Shown here: piece by piece, positions 34,350-43,052 of the stretch | Layout: each line of letters opens with the position of its first letter | Numbering within the stretch: position 1 is the stretch's first letter | NCBI GenBank assembly: GCA_964368075.1 | Contig: CAYJAD010000006.1 | Location: 13,081 to 77,080 of the forward strand | DNA from: CAYJAD01 sp964368075 | GTDB taxonomy: Bacteria; Desulfobacterota; Desulfovibrionia; Desulfovibrionales; Desulfovibrionaceae | DNA length: 64,000 bases | Direction: 5' to 3' | The notes under the pieces: model-generated | The model's database searches: none | Told to the model about the DNA's origin: nothing | Seen by the model: the letters and a program-made list of their open reading frames with translations, nothing else | Translations under genes and position numbers: made by a program

Positions 34350-34538
34350 ATGAATAAAGAATTGTTGGCCATATTGGCTTGTCCGCGTTGTCAGGGCGAA
34401 TTGAATTTGAAGACAGAAGAAAATACTGACGTAGGCTTAACTTGTGCGGCTTGCGCAGTGATGTACCCCATTCGTGATGACATTCCTATTATGTTGGTGG
34501 AAGAAGCTCTTCCCATTGATGCAAGTAAACAGGTGTAG
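34350..34538 (+). CDS. Trm112/YcaR-like small zinc-ribbon protein
   Basis: The 62-residue protein begins MNKELLAILACPRCQGELNL and continues with CAACAVMYPIRDDIPIML, the Trm112p-like pattern with two CxxC pairs. In other organisms Trm112 proteins activate methyltransferases. The bacterial YcaR group is less well understood and often sits beside lipopolysaccharide genes. Here it lies between a DsbA-like gene and a phosphoesterase gene, with short spacing, and is probably part of a plus-strand operon. Confidence 0.85.
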   Translation: MNKELLAILACPRCQGELNLKTEENTDVGLTCAACAVMYPIRDDIPIMLVEEALPIDASKQV

Positions 34539-34550
34539 TGGGCTACTATT

Positions 34551-35108
34551 ATGAGAATTCTTATTGCTTCAGATATACACGGTTCGCTAGAAAGTGCGCA
34601 ATTTCTCGTGCAAAAAGCTGAGGAAATAAAACCGCAATTATGTGTACTTCTGGGGGACTTTTTGTATCATGGGCCAAGAAATCCTTTACCTTTGCAATAT
34701 ACTCCTCAAGATGTAGCTACTACCTTAGGGGCAATTATGGCTGTGGGGAATGGTATTGATATTGTGGCGGTGCGCGGCAATTGTGATGCTTTGGTGGATG
34801 AAGAATTGCTTCCCTTTTCTTTATCGCCTACGGCGCGGCTACATATAGATGGCCATAATTTCATAGCAGCGCATGGGCATCAATTTGGGCGTGATCCAGA
34901 CTTTACCGGTATTGCTGCTGGAACTATTATGCTTACTGGGCATACGCATGTTCCTGTGGCAGAAAAAAAAGACCATGTGGTTTGGTGGAATCCGGGGTCT
35001 TTATCCTTACCAAAGCAGGGGTATCCACGCAGTTATGGCATTTATGAATCAGGCGTGTATACTATTTATGATGTTCAGGGAAATATCTTTTTACAATATA
35101 CCTTATAA
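34551..35108 (+). CDS. YfcE-like metallophosphoesterase
   Basis: The 185-residue protein has the calcineurin-type metal motifs in order: ASDIHGS (near residue 6), LLGDFLYHGPRN (about 34), VRGNCDALVD (about 73), AAHGHQFG (about 104) and LTGHTHVP (about 125). Conserved order and size match YfcE-type phosphodiesterases. The physiological substrate is unknown. It starts 12 nt after the Trm112-like gene and ends 11 nt before the DUF362 gene. Confidence 0.88.
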   Translation: MRILIASDIHGSLESAQFLVQKAEEIKPQLCVLLGDFLYHGPRNPLPLQYTPQDVATTLGAIMAVGNGIDIVAVRGNCDALVDEELLPFSLSPTARLHIDGHNFIAAHGHQFGRDPDFTGIAAGTIMLTGHTHVPVAEKKDHVVWWNPGSLSLPKQGYPRSYGIYESGVYTIYDVQGNIFLQYTL

Positions 35109-35119
35109 GACCAATTGCT

Positions 35120-36157
35120 ATGTCTAGTTATATTGACTCTTCACAAAAACATGCCGTAAGCCTTTTGCCTTGTTCTTCCTATACAAGACAAGAGGTGGAG
35201 GAAGCTGTAAACCAAGCCATGTCTAGAGCAGGGATTGTGGGTTCACAGAATGCTTCTTTTGAAAAGGCGCCATTTCCATTGAGCCGAGGCACGCGCGTTT
35301 TGGTAAAACCGAATCTTGTGCGCGCTATAGCACCGGCTTGTACACATGCTGAAGTAGTGCGCGCTGTATGTGTATGTCTGCAAGAAGCTGGTGCGCAGGT
35401 ACAAGTGTTGGATTCGCCAGGTTTTGGTACGGCTCCCAGAGTGGCAGAAAAAATTGGTCTTGCTCAGGCTTTGGCTCCTTTAGGGCTCAAAGTGCAAGAA
35501 TTTTCTGCGCCACACCCACTTGTATTGCCCAATGACTTGGGCGTGTGGCAGGTAGGGCGAGAAGCTATAGAAGCAGAAGCAATTCTTTCACTGCCACGCC
35601 TTAAAGTGCATAACCAAATGCGGGTCACTTTGGCTGTAAAAAATATTTTTGGTTGTGTATGTGGCATGAGTAAGGCTTTGGCTCATACACGTCAAGGGCG
35701 ATGCCTAGAAGATTTTTGCCGCTGCATTTGGGCTTTATATACAGCTTTGCCACCTACAGCCGCAGTGCTTGATGGCGTGGTGGGCATGCATGTGAAAGGG
35801 CCTTCAGGGGGTAAGGAAATAGCTATACATTGTATAGGGGCCAGCGTTTCGGCACAAGCTTTAGACACTGCTATTTATACACTTCTTGGTTTAGAAGTAT
35901 CTCAAGTACCTCTTTGGCAAGAAGCGCAACGTACGCAACAGCAACCGCAACAACGGTCACAAGAATCACAGCAACATAAAGCACAACAACCGCAATTCTC
36001 TGAACTATCAGCAGAAAATATTCACTTTACCGACATGCAACCGTCACAATTTGACTTCAAAAATTTTATTATCCCTGAAGTATTAGAAGACATATCTTTT
36101 CAACCGCATCGTTTATTGCTAAGTTTTGTGAAGCGGTTTTGGCGTCAGTATTTTTAA
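35120..36157 (+). CDS. DUF362-family protein with Gln-rich insertion
   Basis: The 345-residue protein has DUF362 features: LVKPNLVRAIAPACTHAEVVRAVCVCLQEAG (near residue 61), the GTAPRVAEKIGL segment, and VKNIFGCVCGMSKALAHTRQGR (about 173). The function of DUF362 is poorly known; it is often linked to iron-sulfur or metal metabolism. Residues 271-291 are a Gln-rich stretch (RTQQQPQQRSQESQQ and onward) just before the C-terminal region. No ferredoxin domain follows it, unlike in longer members. It overlaps the upstream part of the thiE reading frame, but the supported thiE start lies downstream. Confidence 0.8.
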   Translation: MSSYIDSSQKHAVSLLPCSSYTRQEVEEAVNQAMSRAGIVGSQNASFEKAPFPLSRGTRVLVKPNLVRAIAPACTHAEVVRAVCVCLQEAGAQVQVLDSPGFGTAPRVAEKIGLAQALAPLGLKVQEFSAPHPLVLPNDLGVWQVGREAIEAEAILSLPRLKVHNQMRVTLAVKNIFGCVCGMSKALAHTRQGRCLEDFCRCIWALYTALPPTAAVLDGVVGMHVKGPSGGKEIAIHCIGASVSAQALDTAIYTLLGLEVSQVPLWQEAQRTQQQPQQRSQESQQHKAQQPQFSELSAENIHFTDMQPSQFDFKNFIIPEVLEDISFQPHRLLLSFVKRFWRQYF

Positions 36158-36180
36158 AATTTTATGGAAAAGGAAATAGA

Positions 36181-36816
36181 ATGCCAAGAATTCTACCTCA
36201 TGAAACAAATATTTATGCCCTTACCGACAGCAATTTAAGTCTTGGGCGCCCCGTGGAAGAAGTAGCTAAGGCTTTATTGGATAGTGGTGTAAAAATTCTG
36301 CAATATCGCGAAAAAAAGAAAAAAGCAGGCGTAATGTTAGAAGAGTGTCGCCTTTTGCGTGCTTTAACCTTAGAAGCAAATGCCTGCTTTATTGTAAATG
36401 ACCATATAGATATAGCTCTGCTAGTAGATGCTGATGGCGTGCATGTTGGCCAAGAAGATTTGCCTGTGCCAGAGGTGCGTCGCCTTATAGGGCAGGATAA
36501 AATTATTGGTCTTTCTACCCATGCGCCACTGGAGGCAGAGCAAGCTAAAGCACTTGGTGTCGACTATATTGGTGTGGGGCCATTATTTGCTACACAAACT
36601 AAAGAAGATGTTTGCGCTCCCGTGGGCTATAGCTATCTTGAATATGTTGTAAAAAATAGTTCATTACCTTTTGTAGCCATTGGAGGGATAAAAGCGCATA
36701 ATATTGGAGAAGTGGTGCGGCGTGGTGCTTATTGTTGCGCGCTTGTTTCTGAGCTTGTGGGAGCGCAAGATATTGCGGCACAAGTGGATAGGGTGCGCAA
36801 AGCCATGAAAGGATAG
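36181..36816 (+). CDS. thiE: Thiamine-phosphate synthase
   Basis: ThiE joins the thiazole and pyrimidine parts of thiamine. The 211-residue TIM-barrel protein has YALTDSNLSLGR (near residue 12), LQYREKKK, FIVNDHIDIALLVDADGVHVGQEDLP (about 78), LSTHAPLEAEQAKALGVDYIGVGPLFATQTK and PFVAIGGIKAHNIGEVVRRGA. The ATG at 36181 follows AAGGA. A frame extending to 36139 overlaps the previous gene and lacks support. No other thi gene is nearby, and I saw no THI-box riboswitch, though none can be excluded by eye. Confidence 0.93.
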   Translation: MPRILPHETNIYALTDSNLSLGRPVEEVAKALLDSGVKILQYREKKKKAGVMLEECRLLRALTLEANACFIVNDHIDIALLVDADGVHVGQEDLPVPEVRRLIGQDKIIGLSTHAPLEAEQAKALGVDYIGVGPLFATQTKEDVCAPVGYSYLEYVVKNSSLPFVAIGGIKAHNIGEVVRRGAYCCALVSELVGAQDIAAQVDRVRKAMKG

Positions 36817-36854
36817 TTTGGGTTTAAAGTATTGTAAAAAATATAGAGGTGAAA

Positions 36855-37247
36855 ATGTTTTCTGTTCCTGTTGGGAGTGAATTTGTACCTGATTTTTCAA
36901 AAGGTCTTATTGCGGCCATTGCACAAGATGCGCAAGATGGTGAAATATTAATGTTAGCGTGGATGAATGCTGAAGCTTGGGAAAAAACTTTAGAAACGGG
37001 TGAAGCGCATTATTATAGTCGCTCTCGTCAAAAATTATGGCACAAGGGCGGCACATCCGGTCATGTGCAAAGGGTGCACAGTATTCGGCTTGACTGTGAC
37101 AGTGATGCTGTTATTCTACGCATCGAGCAAGTGGGGGGCGCGGCCTGTCATAAAGGGTATCGTTCCTGTTTTTATCGTCAGTTACAAGATTCTACTGTGG
37201 AACAATGCAGTCCACATATATTTAATCCTGAGGAGATTTATAAATGA
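36855..37247 (+). CDS. hisI: Phosphoribosyl-AMP cyclohydrolase
   Basis: HisI opens the adenine ring of phosphoribosyl-AMP in histidine synthesis. The 130-residue single-domain protein has LMLAWMNAEAWEKTLETGEAHYYSRSRQ, then KLWHKGGTSGHVQRVHSIRLDCDSDA, with the zinc/magnesium ligands in DCDSD and CHKGYRSCFYR. The start is the ATG at 36855, 5 nt after GAGG; a GTG at 36849 is part of that ribosome site. Its stop overlaps the hisG start by 4 bp, so the two are coupled. The PRPP-side hisE domain is not fused here. Confidence 0.94.
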   Translation: MFSVPVGSEFVPDFSKGLIAAIAQDAQDGEILMLAWMNAEAWEKTLETGEAHYYSRSRQKLWHKGGTSGHVQRVHSIRLDCDSDAVILRIEQVGGAACHKGYRSCFYRQLQDSTVEQCSPHIFNPEEIYK

Positions 37248-38128
37248 GCCAACCCATTTTAAAATTGGGCATTCCCAAGGGGTCTTTAGAAGACGCCACC
37301 ATCAATCTTTTTGAACGTGCCGGGTGGAAAATTCGCAAGCACCATCGTAATTATTTTCCAGATATTAATGATCCGGAAATCAGTGCTTCTTTGTGTCGCG
37401 TGCAGGAAATCGGCAATTACGTTGTTGATGGTATTTTGGATGCAGGTTTAGCTGGGTTAGATTGGCTACAGGAAACCGGAGCCTTTGAGCATGTGGTTAA
37501 AGTTTCAGATCTTGTGTATTCTAAAACGTCTAATCGTCCTGCGCGATGGGTGTTGGCAGTGGCTGGCGATTCACCTTATTATAAGCCCGAAGATTTAGCA
37601 GGAAAACGCATTGCCACAGAACTTGAAGGACTTACTAAGTTATATTTTGAGCAAAAAGGCATTGATGTTTCGGTGTTTTATTCTTGGGGTGCCACAGAAG
37701 CTAAAGTTGTAGAAGGCTTAGCTGACGGTATTGTGGAAGTGACAGAAACAGGCACTACTATTAAGGCTCACGGCTTGCGCATTATAGATGAGGTCATGAG
37801 TAGTAATACGGTATTCATTGCCAATAAACAGGCATGGGAAAACCCTGAAAAGCGCCGTAAGATAGAGCAAATTGATTTGCTTTTGCAAGGTTCTTTGTGT
37901 GCAGAAAGTTTGGTGTGTTTAAAGCTTAATGCTCCTTCAGAAAATTTGACGGCCATACTAGATTTGCTACCTGCACTTAATTCGCCCACAGTTTCGCCTT
38001 TGCGCGATACGAAATGGCTTTCATTGGAAACCGTGGTAAGCACACATATAGTACGTGATCTTATTCCGCAACTACGCAATGCAGGTGCGCAAGGCATCAT
38101 TGAATACGCATTGAATAAGGTAATATAA
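37244..38128 (+). CDS. hisG: ATP phosphoribosyltransferase, long form
   Basis: HisG catalyses the first step of histidine synthesis. The 294-residue length identifies the long form with a C-terminal ACT-like regulatory domain that binds histidine. Recognisable parts are LGIPKGSLEDATINLFERAGW at the start, GILDAGLAGLDWLQETGA, KRIATELEGLTKLYF, the PRPP loop region ADGIVEVTETGTTIKAHGL, and ETVVSTHIVRDLIPQLRNAGAQGIIEYALNKV at the end. It follows hisI with a 4-bp overlap. The next gene starts one base after its stop. Confidence 0.95.
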   Translation: MSQPILKLGIPKGSLEDATINLFERAGWKIRKHHRNYFPDINDPEISASLCRVQEIGNYVVDGILDAGLAGLDWLQETGAFEHVVKVSDLVYSKTSNRPARWVLAVAGDSPYYKPEDLAGKRIATELEGLTKLYFEQKGIDVSVFYSWGATEAKVVEGLADGIVEVTETGTTIKAHGLRIIDEVMSSNTVFIANKQAWENPEKRRKIEQIDLLLQGSLCAESLVCLKLNAPSENLTAILDLLPALNSPTVSPLRDTKWLSLETVVSTHIVRDLIPQLRNAGAQGIIEYALNKVI

Positions 38129-38129
38129 T

Positions 38130-38900
38130 ATGTCAGAAAATGATGCTTCTCAAAATTTTTTAGATACATTACCAGAGTTGCGTGAAAACGAACAATTCAC
38201 CTTTGCATGTAATGAAACGGTGCCTTGTTTTAATCGCTGTTGTGCTGAGCTTACTTTACCTTTAACGCCTTATGATGTGTTGCGATTGTGTAGGCACTTT
38301 GAAGTGGAAAGTGAAAAATTTTTAAAGTCTCACGCACAAATGCGTTCTTTTCCTGATACAGGTTTCCCTTTGCCCTTATTGAAAATGCAAGATGGCCCTT
38401 CAGAGCCATGTCCTTTTGTTATGCCGGCAGGCTGTTCTATTTATGAAGATAGGCCGGGTGCATGTCGTACATATCCTTTGGGACGCGGCACTAAACTTGA
38501 CGATAAAGGAAATGTCGTAGAGCGCTTTTTTATTGTTCAAGAAGATCATTGTAAGGGCTTTGATTGCGGTTCGCAATGGACAGCGCATGAATGGTTGAAA
38601 GATCAAGGCTTGGATCCCTATAATGAATCTAATGATCGCTATATGAAACTCATGGCCAAGGTTAAAGAAACGGGCGAGCCTGTCAGTGCTAAGATGGCTA
38701 GCATGATAATTCTTTGTCTGTATCAACTAGATCGTTTTCGTGTTTTTATTGCGGATATGAAGGTTTTTTCAAAGCTTGATATAGATACTGCACGTTGTGA
38801 GGCTATTATGGCTCATGATGAAGACTGTCTTAACTTCGCCTATGATTGGCTAGAATTGGTACTGTTTAACGTATGCCCCACCTTGAAACGCAAGGCATAG
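38130..38900 (+). CDS. YkgJ-family Cys-cluster protein
   Basis: The protein belongs to the YkgJ/UPF0153 type, thought to bind zinc or an iron-sulfur cluster. Cysteines sit in FACNETVPCFNRCC (near residue 26), EPCPFVMPAGCSIYEDRPGACRTYPLG (about 90-115) and DHCKGFDCG. The C-terminal 90 residues are helical and less conserved. It starts one base after hisG, and its end overlaps the heptose adenylyltransferase gene by 28 bp, so it is translated with its neighbours. Its role is unknown. Confidence 0.85.
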   Translation: MSENDASQNFLDTLPELRENEQFTFACNETVPCFNRCCAELTLPLTPYDVLRLCRHFEVESEKFLKSHAQMRSFPDTGFPLPLLKMQDGPSEPCPFVMPAGCSIYEDRPGACRTYPLGRGTKLDDKGNVVERFFIVQEDHCKGFDCGSQWTAHEWLKDQGLDPYNESNDRYMKLMAKVKETGEPVSAKMASMIILCLYQLDRFRVFIADMKVFSKLDIDTARCEAIMAHDEDCLNFAYDWLELVLFNVCPTLKRKA

Positions 38901-39409
38901 GCCTCTCTCATCCCAAAATTTGGGAAGCGCACGCTTTGGCTAAGATTTTAGCTAAAGAGGTTTCGCAAGAGCGTAAAAATCATGGTGTGCCAGATAAAGC
39001 ACATGTGGTTTTTACCAATGGATGCTACGATATTTTGCATCCTGGCCACGTGTCGCTTTTGGCTGATGCTAAAAAATTAGGGGAAATTCTTGTGCTTGCT
39101 TTAAATACAGATGCCTCGGTGCGTCGTTTGGGCAAGGGGAAAGATAGACCTATTAATTCTTTAAGTGTGCGAGCTTTCATGGCCGCGCATTTGGAAAGTG
39201 TGGATTATGTGACCTGCTTTGATGAAGATACTCCGCTAGAGATTATTACTTTGCTTAATCCGGATGTTTTGGTCAAAGGAGGGGATTGGCCTGTGGATAA
39301 AATTGTAGGGGCAGATGTGGTGCAAAAGCGTGGTGGCTTAGTGTATTCTTTGCCTTTGCTTGAAGGGTATTCCACCACGGGCATTATAGAGCGTATTCGC
39401 ACAGAGTAG
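38873..39409 (+). CDS. rfaE2: D-glycero-beta-D-manno-heptose 1-phosphate adenylyltransferase
   Basis: This enzyme activates the heptose that goes into lipopolysaccharide inner core. The 178-residue protein is the stand-alone second half of HldE: VVFTNGCYDILHPGHVSLLADAKKLGE (nucleotidyltransferase HxGH motif, near residue 45), then LNTDASVRRLGKGKDRPINS and VLVKGGDWPVDKIVGADVV, and YSTTGIIERI at the end. The kinase half must be encoded elsewhere. It overlaps the YkgJ-type gene by 28 bp. The first 40 residues are an extension ahead of the conserved domain. Confidence 0.92.
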   Translation: MPHLETQGIGLSHPKIWEAHALAKILAKEVSQERKNHGVPDKAHVVFTNGCYDILHPGHVSLLADAKKLGEILVLALNTDASVRRLGKGKDRPINSLSVRAFMAAHLESVDYVTCFDEDTPLEIITLLNPDVLVKGGDWPVDKIVGADVVQKRGGLVYSLPLLEGYSTTGIIERIRTE

Positions 39410-39449
39410 GGCGAGATGTCGTTAAAATAGTCCCATTAGTATTGTTTAA

Positions 39450-39491
39450 GAAGGGACGGAGAGCTTTCGCAAAAAAACTCTCCGTCCCTTC
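39450..39491. terminator. Strong hairpin between two converging genes
   Basis: Arms 39450-39463 and 39478-39491 are perfectly complementary over 14 bp, with a 14-nt A-rich loop. The T-run expected of an intrinsic terminator is weak on both sides. It lies between the rfaE2 stop and the LapG-like gene stop. Confidence 0.6.
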
Positions 39492-39547
39492 ATCCATTTT
39501 AAAAAGTAAGGGTTTCGTATAAAACTACACGTTGTTTGGCCATTTTT

Positions 39548-40267
39548 TTACTTTTCACTTACGCGTAACCATAAACCTTGATGATTAGCCATGGCAAAGG
39601 GTTCTACTTGATTTTTGTATTGAGCTTCTGGAATAAGTAAATAGTTGGGCTGACTTAAATTATCTAGTACAAATTTTCTTTTATCTAGTTTCGCTACTAA
39701 TATGGCATGACCGCCCACATTGATTTTATCATGCAAAAAAACTACCCACAAATCTTCCTTAGGCCATGTAAAATGCTGTAGGGCAAAATACTTGGCAATG
39801 GCATAATCTTCACAATCCCCACTTTTATTGGCCATAAACTCTTTCGGTGTTGCCCAGTATTCGTTTTTTCCGTAGAAATCTTTATCTTTACGCGAAGAAA
39901 TACTGTTAAAAAATCCATTGATATTACGTAAAGTTTTTAAAGATTTTGGACTCTTTAGTGTTATTTTACTAAGAGCTATCCATTGCCCTTTATGCATAGG
40001 GGTTAAAGGAATATTTTGCGCTTTGAAAATGTCATCATTATGGTTTTGTAAAATTTCGCGCCAGCGAGTTCGCAATAACTGTTGTTTTTCAGGTAATGTT
40101 AACTTTTCAGATAAGACAAACTCGGCTCCAAGCACTTTTATGCGTGGCGTGTCTTTAGGAATTTGAATGGTTATTTTTTCGGCGTAAGTAGTAGTGGAAA
40201 AAAAGCTTGTAAAGAGCAAAATAATACAAAAGTAAAATGTTTTCAATATAATTGTCTGTCTCATCAT
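39548..40267 (-). CDS. LapG-like periplasmic transglutaminase-like cysteine protease
   Basis: The 239-residue protein has a signal peptide (cleavage near TTTYA, residue 29) and the BTLCP/LapG-type catalytic set: Cys152 in SGDCEDYAIAKYFAL, His187 in GGHAILVA and Asp202 in FVLDNLSQ. LapG proteases cut giant surface adhesins and so release cells from biofilms, controlled by the c-di-GMP receptor LapD. No LapD or large adhesin gene is in this window, so that role is inferred from family. The two adjacent ATGs at 40267 and 40264 follow AAGGA. Confidence 0.85.
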   Translation of the reverse strand: MMRQTIILKTFYFCIILLFTSFFSTTTYAEKITIQIPKDTPRIKVLGAEFVLSEKLTLPEKQQLLRTRWREILQNHNDDIFKAQNIPLTPMHKGQWIALSKITLKSPKSLKTLRNINGFFNSISSRKDKDFYGKNEYWATPKEFMANKSGDCEDYAIAKYFALQHFTWPKEDLWVVFLHDKINVGGHAILVAKLDKRKFVLDNLSQPNYLLIPEAQYKNQVEPFAMANHQGLWLRVSEK

Positions 40268-40300
40268 AAATCCTTGTAAGGCATTGAGTCTGCGTCTGTG

Positions 40301-40324
40301 GGCTCATAAGTTACCTTATGAGCC
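40301..40324. other. 10-bp hairpin between the DMT transporter and LapG-like genes
   Basis: Arms 40301-40310 and 40315-40324 pair perfectly around a 4-nt loop. It has no T-run on either strand. It lies between two minus-strand genes and could be a weak terminator or a leader structure. Confidence 0.45.
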
Positions 40325-40430
40325 GTAAAATATTGATGTTGTGAAGAAAATTTTGCCTAGAGCAGGGCAGTCATATTCAGGCGAGAGAAGCAAAAAAGTC
40401 TAGCAAGTACGTAACGATGTTTAAGCCATG

Positions 40431-41360
40431 TTAGTCAGCCTTTTTTGTTAAGGCTTTTCTGTCATCCAATAAGAAAATAAGCACTGTAGAAAGAATAAGT
40501 ACAGCGCCAAACCACCCTAGGGTCGAGAAACTTTCCCCCCAAATGTACCATGCAGCAATTGTTGCTATGACAGGTTCTAAGGTAGCTAATACAGCGGCCT
40601 TAGTTGGGTGTAAGCGTTTTATAGCTTCGCAATAAGTCCAATAAGCAATATAGGTACTCATAAAGCCAATACCAAATATGGCCAACCATGCCTGTAGCCC
40701 CAAATCAAAGCGCAAGTTTGTTAGTGGCAAAAGGCACAATGCTGCTACTAAAGAGGCATAGCCATATAATGTAAATGGGGTGTAAGTTGCAAGCAGTTTT
40801 TTAGTAACAACATAATGTGTAGCATAAAGAAAACCAGAGAGTAATCCAAATATTATGCCTAAAAGTGGCAAGGAAGATGTGCTTTCTTGAGCAGATGCTG
40901 TGTTATTTAGCTCTGCCACTGAAGCTACTTCAGCTGGGGAAAAACTCATAAGCATGCCACCGATTAAAGCTACAATAATGGCAAAACCTGTTATAAATGT
41001 AAAACGGAGCCCAAAAAATATACGTGAAAAAATAGCTACCCATGCGGGAGCGGTGTATAAAAGTACAGAGGCTAAGGCCGCGCCTCCTTCTTTTACAGCG
41101 TATTGATAGACTACAAAGAAAGTGGCAATAGAAAAGATACCAAAAAAACAAAAGCCAAAAAAGTCTTTTGTACTATGCACCTTAGCTTGCTTGATACAAA
41201 GTGCATGCATAAAAAGAAAGCTACCACCAATAAAAGCTCGCCAAAAGGCCACGTCAAGAGGTGCAATGCCAGACTCCATGGCAATGCGCCCTAAAATACC
41301 TAAAAAGCCCCAACATGTGGCTGCCACAAAAATAAAAAAATATCCTGCATACAATTGCAT
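40431..41360 (-). CDS. DMT-superfamily (EamA) transporter
   Basis: The 309-residue protein has ten predicted membrane helices in two EamA repeats. Landmarks are GFLGILGRIAMESGIAPLDVAFWRAF at the start of the first repeat and FLYATHYVVTKKLLATYTPFTLYGYASL at the start of the second. A loop near residues 145-165 is Ser/Ala-rich and may be cytoplasmic or periplasmic. The substrate is unknown. It starts 4 nt after the AbgA-like peptidase, so transport of that enzyme's substrate or product is a reasonable guess. A second EamA protein occurs at 53063. Confidence 0.88.
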   Translation of the reverse strand: MQLYAGYFFIFVAATCWGFLGILGRIAMESGIAPLDVAFWRAFIGGSFLFMHALCIKQAKVHSTKDFFGFCFFGIFSIATFFVVYQYAVKEGGAALASVLLYTAPAWVAIFSRIFFGLRFTFITGFAIIVALIGGMLMSFSPAEVASVAELNNTASAQESTSSLPLLGIIFGLLSGFLYATHYVVTKKLLATYTPFTLYGYASLVAALCLLPLTNLRFDLGLQAWLAIFGIGFMSTYIAYWTYCEAIKRLHPTKAAVLATLEPVIATIAAWYIWGESFSTLGWFGAVLILSTVLIFLLDDRKALTKKAD

Positions 41361-41364
41361 AAAA

Positions 41365-42699
41365 TTACAAACCCTTTTTGCATTTACTTACTGTAATACG
41401 TGTTAATAGCTCGACACCTCGCAAAAGTGCCTCTTCATCAAAATCAAAAGCAGCGGTATGGTGACCTCCCTTACCGCGAATTCCTAATTGTATATATGTG
41501 CCACGCCCCCCATGAGCTTGTACATCTTGTAAAAACCATGTAAAATCCTCAGAGGCCCAAAATTTTTCTTGTTCTATAAGATTGTCAAAGCAAGGCATTT
41601 TTTTAGCTACCTGCAAAACTTCTTGGGCTAGGCTTACATCAGAAAAACCGTTAACACAATTACCCATAACAGTAAATGTGTGTGAACAATTCCACATGGT
41701 CGCTGCTCCTTGGCAAATACGCTTGGCATTGTCTGTCATCCAGGCGTTAATTTCTTCATCAATGCCCCGCGTTTCCCCTGCAAGCCAGGCATGGGCAGGT
41801 ATTACATTAGACGCACCAGTGCAATGAAGCTCTCCAATATTTATTCGGCTTTGTCCTTTCCCGTGTCGCGGTATGGCATGCATGCCTTGAACCGCTGTGG
41901 CAGCGGCAAGTAAAGCATTATTGCCTTGGTGCGGGGCCAATCCCGAATGGGCCGGAGTTCCCACAAAGTTCACTTCAAAAGATGTATTAGCCAAAAAATG
42001 CGTGGTCCCTGCTATAAGGGTACCGGCTTGTTGGGCTTGAATTCCTAAATGAAGGCCATATACTTCTGCCACATTTTTCATGACTCCGGCTTCGAGCATG
42101 GCTTTGGCCCCTTGGCCTACTTCCTCTGCAGGTTGAAAAATAAGGCGTATTGTAAGGGCTTCTGGGGAGTTTTCCAATTCGCTTTTCATGTGGTGTAGCA
42201 TAAGCCCTAGTCCTACACCTATAGCGGCATGTCCATCATGACCGCATGCGTGCATAACGCCTTGGTGTAGTGAACAAAAGTTTTTTTTGGCAGGGGCATG
42301 TGTATCTAGCATTTCTTCGTGAACTTCATTGGCGTCTATATCGAATCTAAAAGCTATAATGGGCTTTTCACGACTTGTTGTACAGCCTAGGTGTATATCA
42401 AACCAAAGTCCTGTAAGACCGCCACCATCTTGTTTCATAAGGGCTATGTGCTCTGCTTTTGCACCTTCAATTATGGCTCTGGCTTCTTCTCTAGCGCATG
42501 TGGTGTGTGAGGGTGGCGTCAACCGTGCATGAGATGCGATGGCATTACGCCCCATGTTAACTTTATAGCCTAAATTTTCAAAAATTTGCGCAATTTTTGA
42601 AGTAGTACGATATTCAAGCCATGCTAATTCTGGATGTTTATGAATATCTTGTCGAAAAGCTATAATTTGCGGTGCTAATGAAAGGAGTAAAGATTGCAT
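41365..42699 (-). CDS. AbgA-like M20 peptidase/amidohydrolase
   Basis: The 444-residue protein is an M20 metallohydrolase whose sequence closely follows the AbgA/indole-acetyl-aspartate hydrolase branch: FRQDIHKHPELAWLEYRT at the start, PIIAFRFDIDANEV, MHACGHDGHAAIGVGLGLML, IFQPAEEVGQGAKAMLEAGV, LHCTGASNVIPAHAWLAGETRG and GGHHTAAFDFDEEAL at the end. The conserved metal-site His, Asp and Glu residues are visible. AbgA family members split amino-acid amides such as p-aminobenzoyl-glutamate; the actual substrate here is unknown. The ATG at 42699 follows GGGAGG, and the frame to 42711 adds only four residues. A perfect palindrome overlapping a TTGACA lies upstream at 42773-42782. Confidence 0.88.
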   Translation of the reverse strand: MQSLLLSLAPQIIAFRQDIHKHPELAWLEYRTTSKIAQIFENLGYKVNMGRNAIASHARLTPPSHTTCAREEARAIIEGAKAEHIALMKQDGGGLTGLWFDIHLGCTTSREKPIIAFRFDIDANEVHEEMLDTHAPAKKNFCSLHQGVMHACGHDGHAAIGVGLGLMLHHMKSELENSPEALTIRLIFQPAEEVGQGAKAMLEAGVMKNVAEVYGLHLGIQAQQAGTLIAGTTHFLANTSFEVNFVGTPAHSGLAPHQGNNALLAAATAVQGMHAIPRHGKGQSRINIGELHCTGASNVIPAHAWLAGETRGIDEEINAWMTDNAKRICQGAATMWNCSHTFTVMGNCVNGFSDVSLAQEVLQVAKKMPCFDNLIEQEKFWASEDFTWFLQDVQAHGGRGTYIQLGIRGKGGHHTAAFDFDEEALLRGVELLTRITVSKCKKGL

Positions 42700-43052
42700 A
42701 AAGCCTCCCATTTCAAAACAAAAAGCATAAAATTTGTGTAAAAAATGTATCTATAATTTTTATATATAGGCATGACATGTCAAATGTCGTAATTCTGAAA
42801 CCATAACGCACCTTGGCTCTATTGTATATGGAGAAATAGGTACATTATTTAAGACTCCTGTGCATGACTATTTACGCAAAAGTATAATTTTTTTATTACA
42901 GTACCAAAAATACAAAAAAACTGTGCAGGACCCTTTATTTGTAAAAAACTAAAATAAAGGGGGGCGGTACTGTGGTAAGTATCGCCCCCCTTAAAGTTAT
43001 TTAAGCTGTAATTTTTATGAAGTTATACAACTTAAATAATAGGATATGCTTA
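42700..43052. other. Intergenic region upstream of abgA-like gene
   Basis: This gap holds a perfect 10-bp palindrome TGACATGTCA (42773-42782) overlapping a TTGACA on the minus strand, which may be a regulated promoter, though no good -10 is correctly spaced. It also contains the dehydrogenase terminator at 42945-42992. No gene is evident. Confidence 0.4.
42945..42992 (-). terminator. Terminator of the iron-containing alcohol dehydrogenase gene
   Basis: On the minus strand a 14-bp GC-rich stem (42979-42992 with 42957-42970, one or two mismatches) is followed by TTTATTTTAG and a T-rich tract. It lies about 60 nt after the dehydrogenase stop. Confidence 0.75.
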
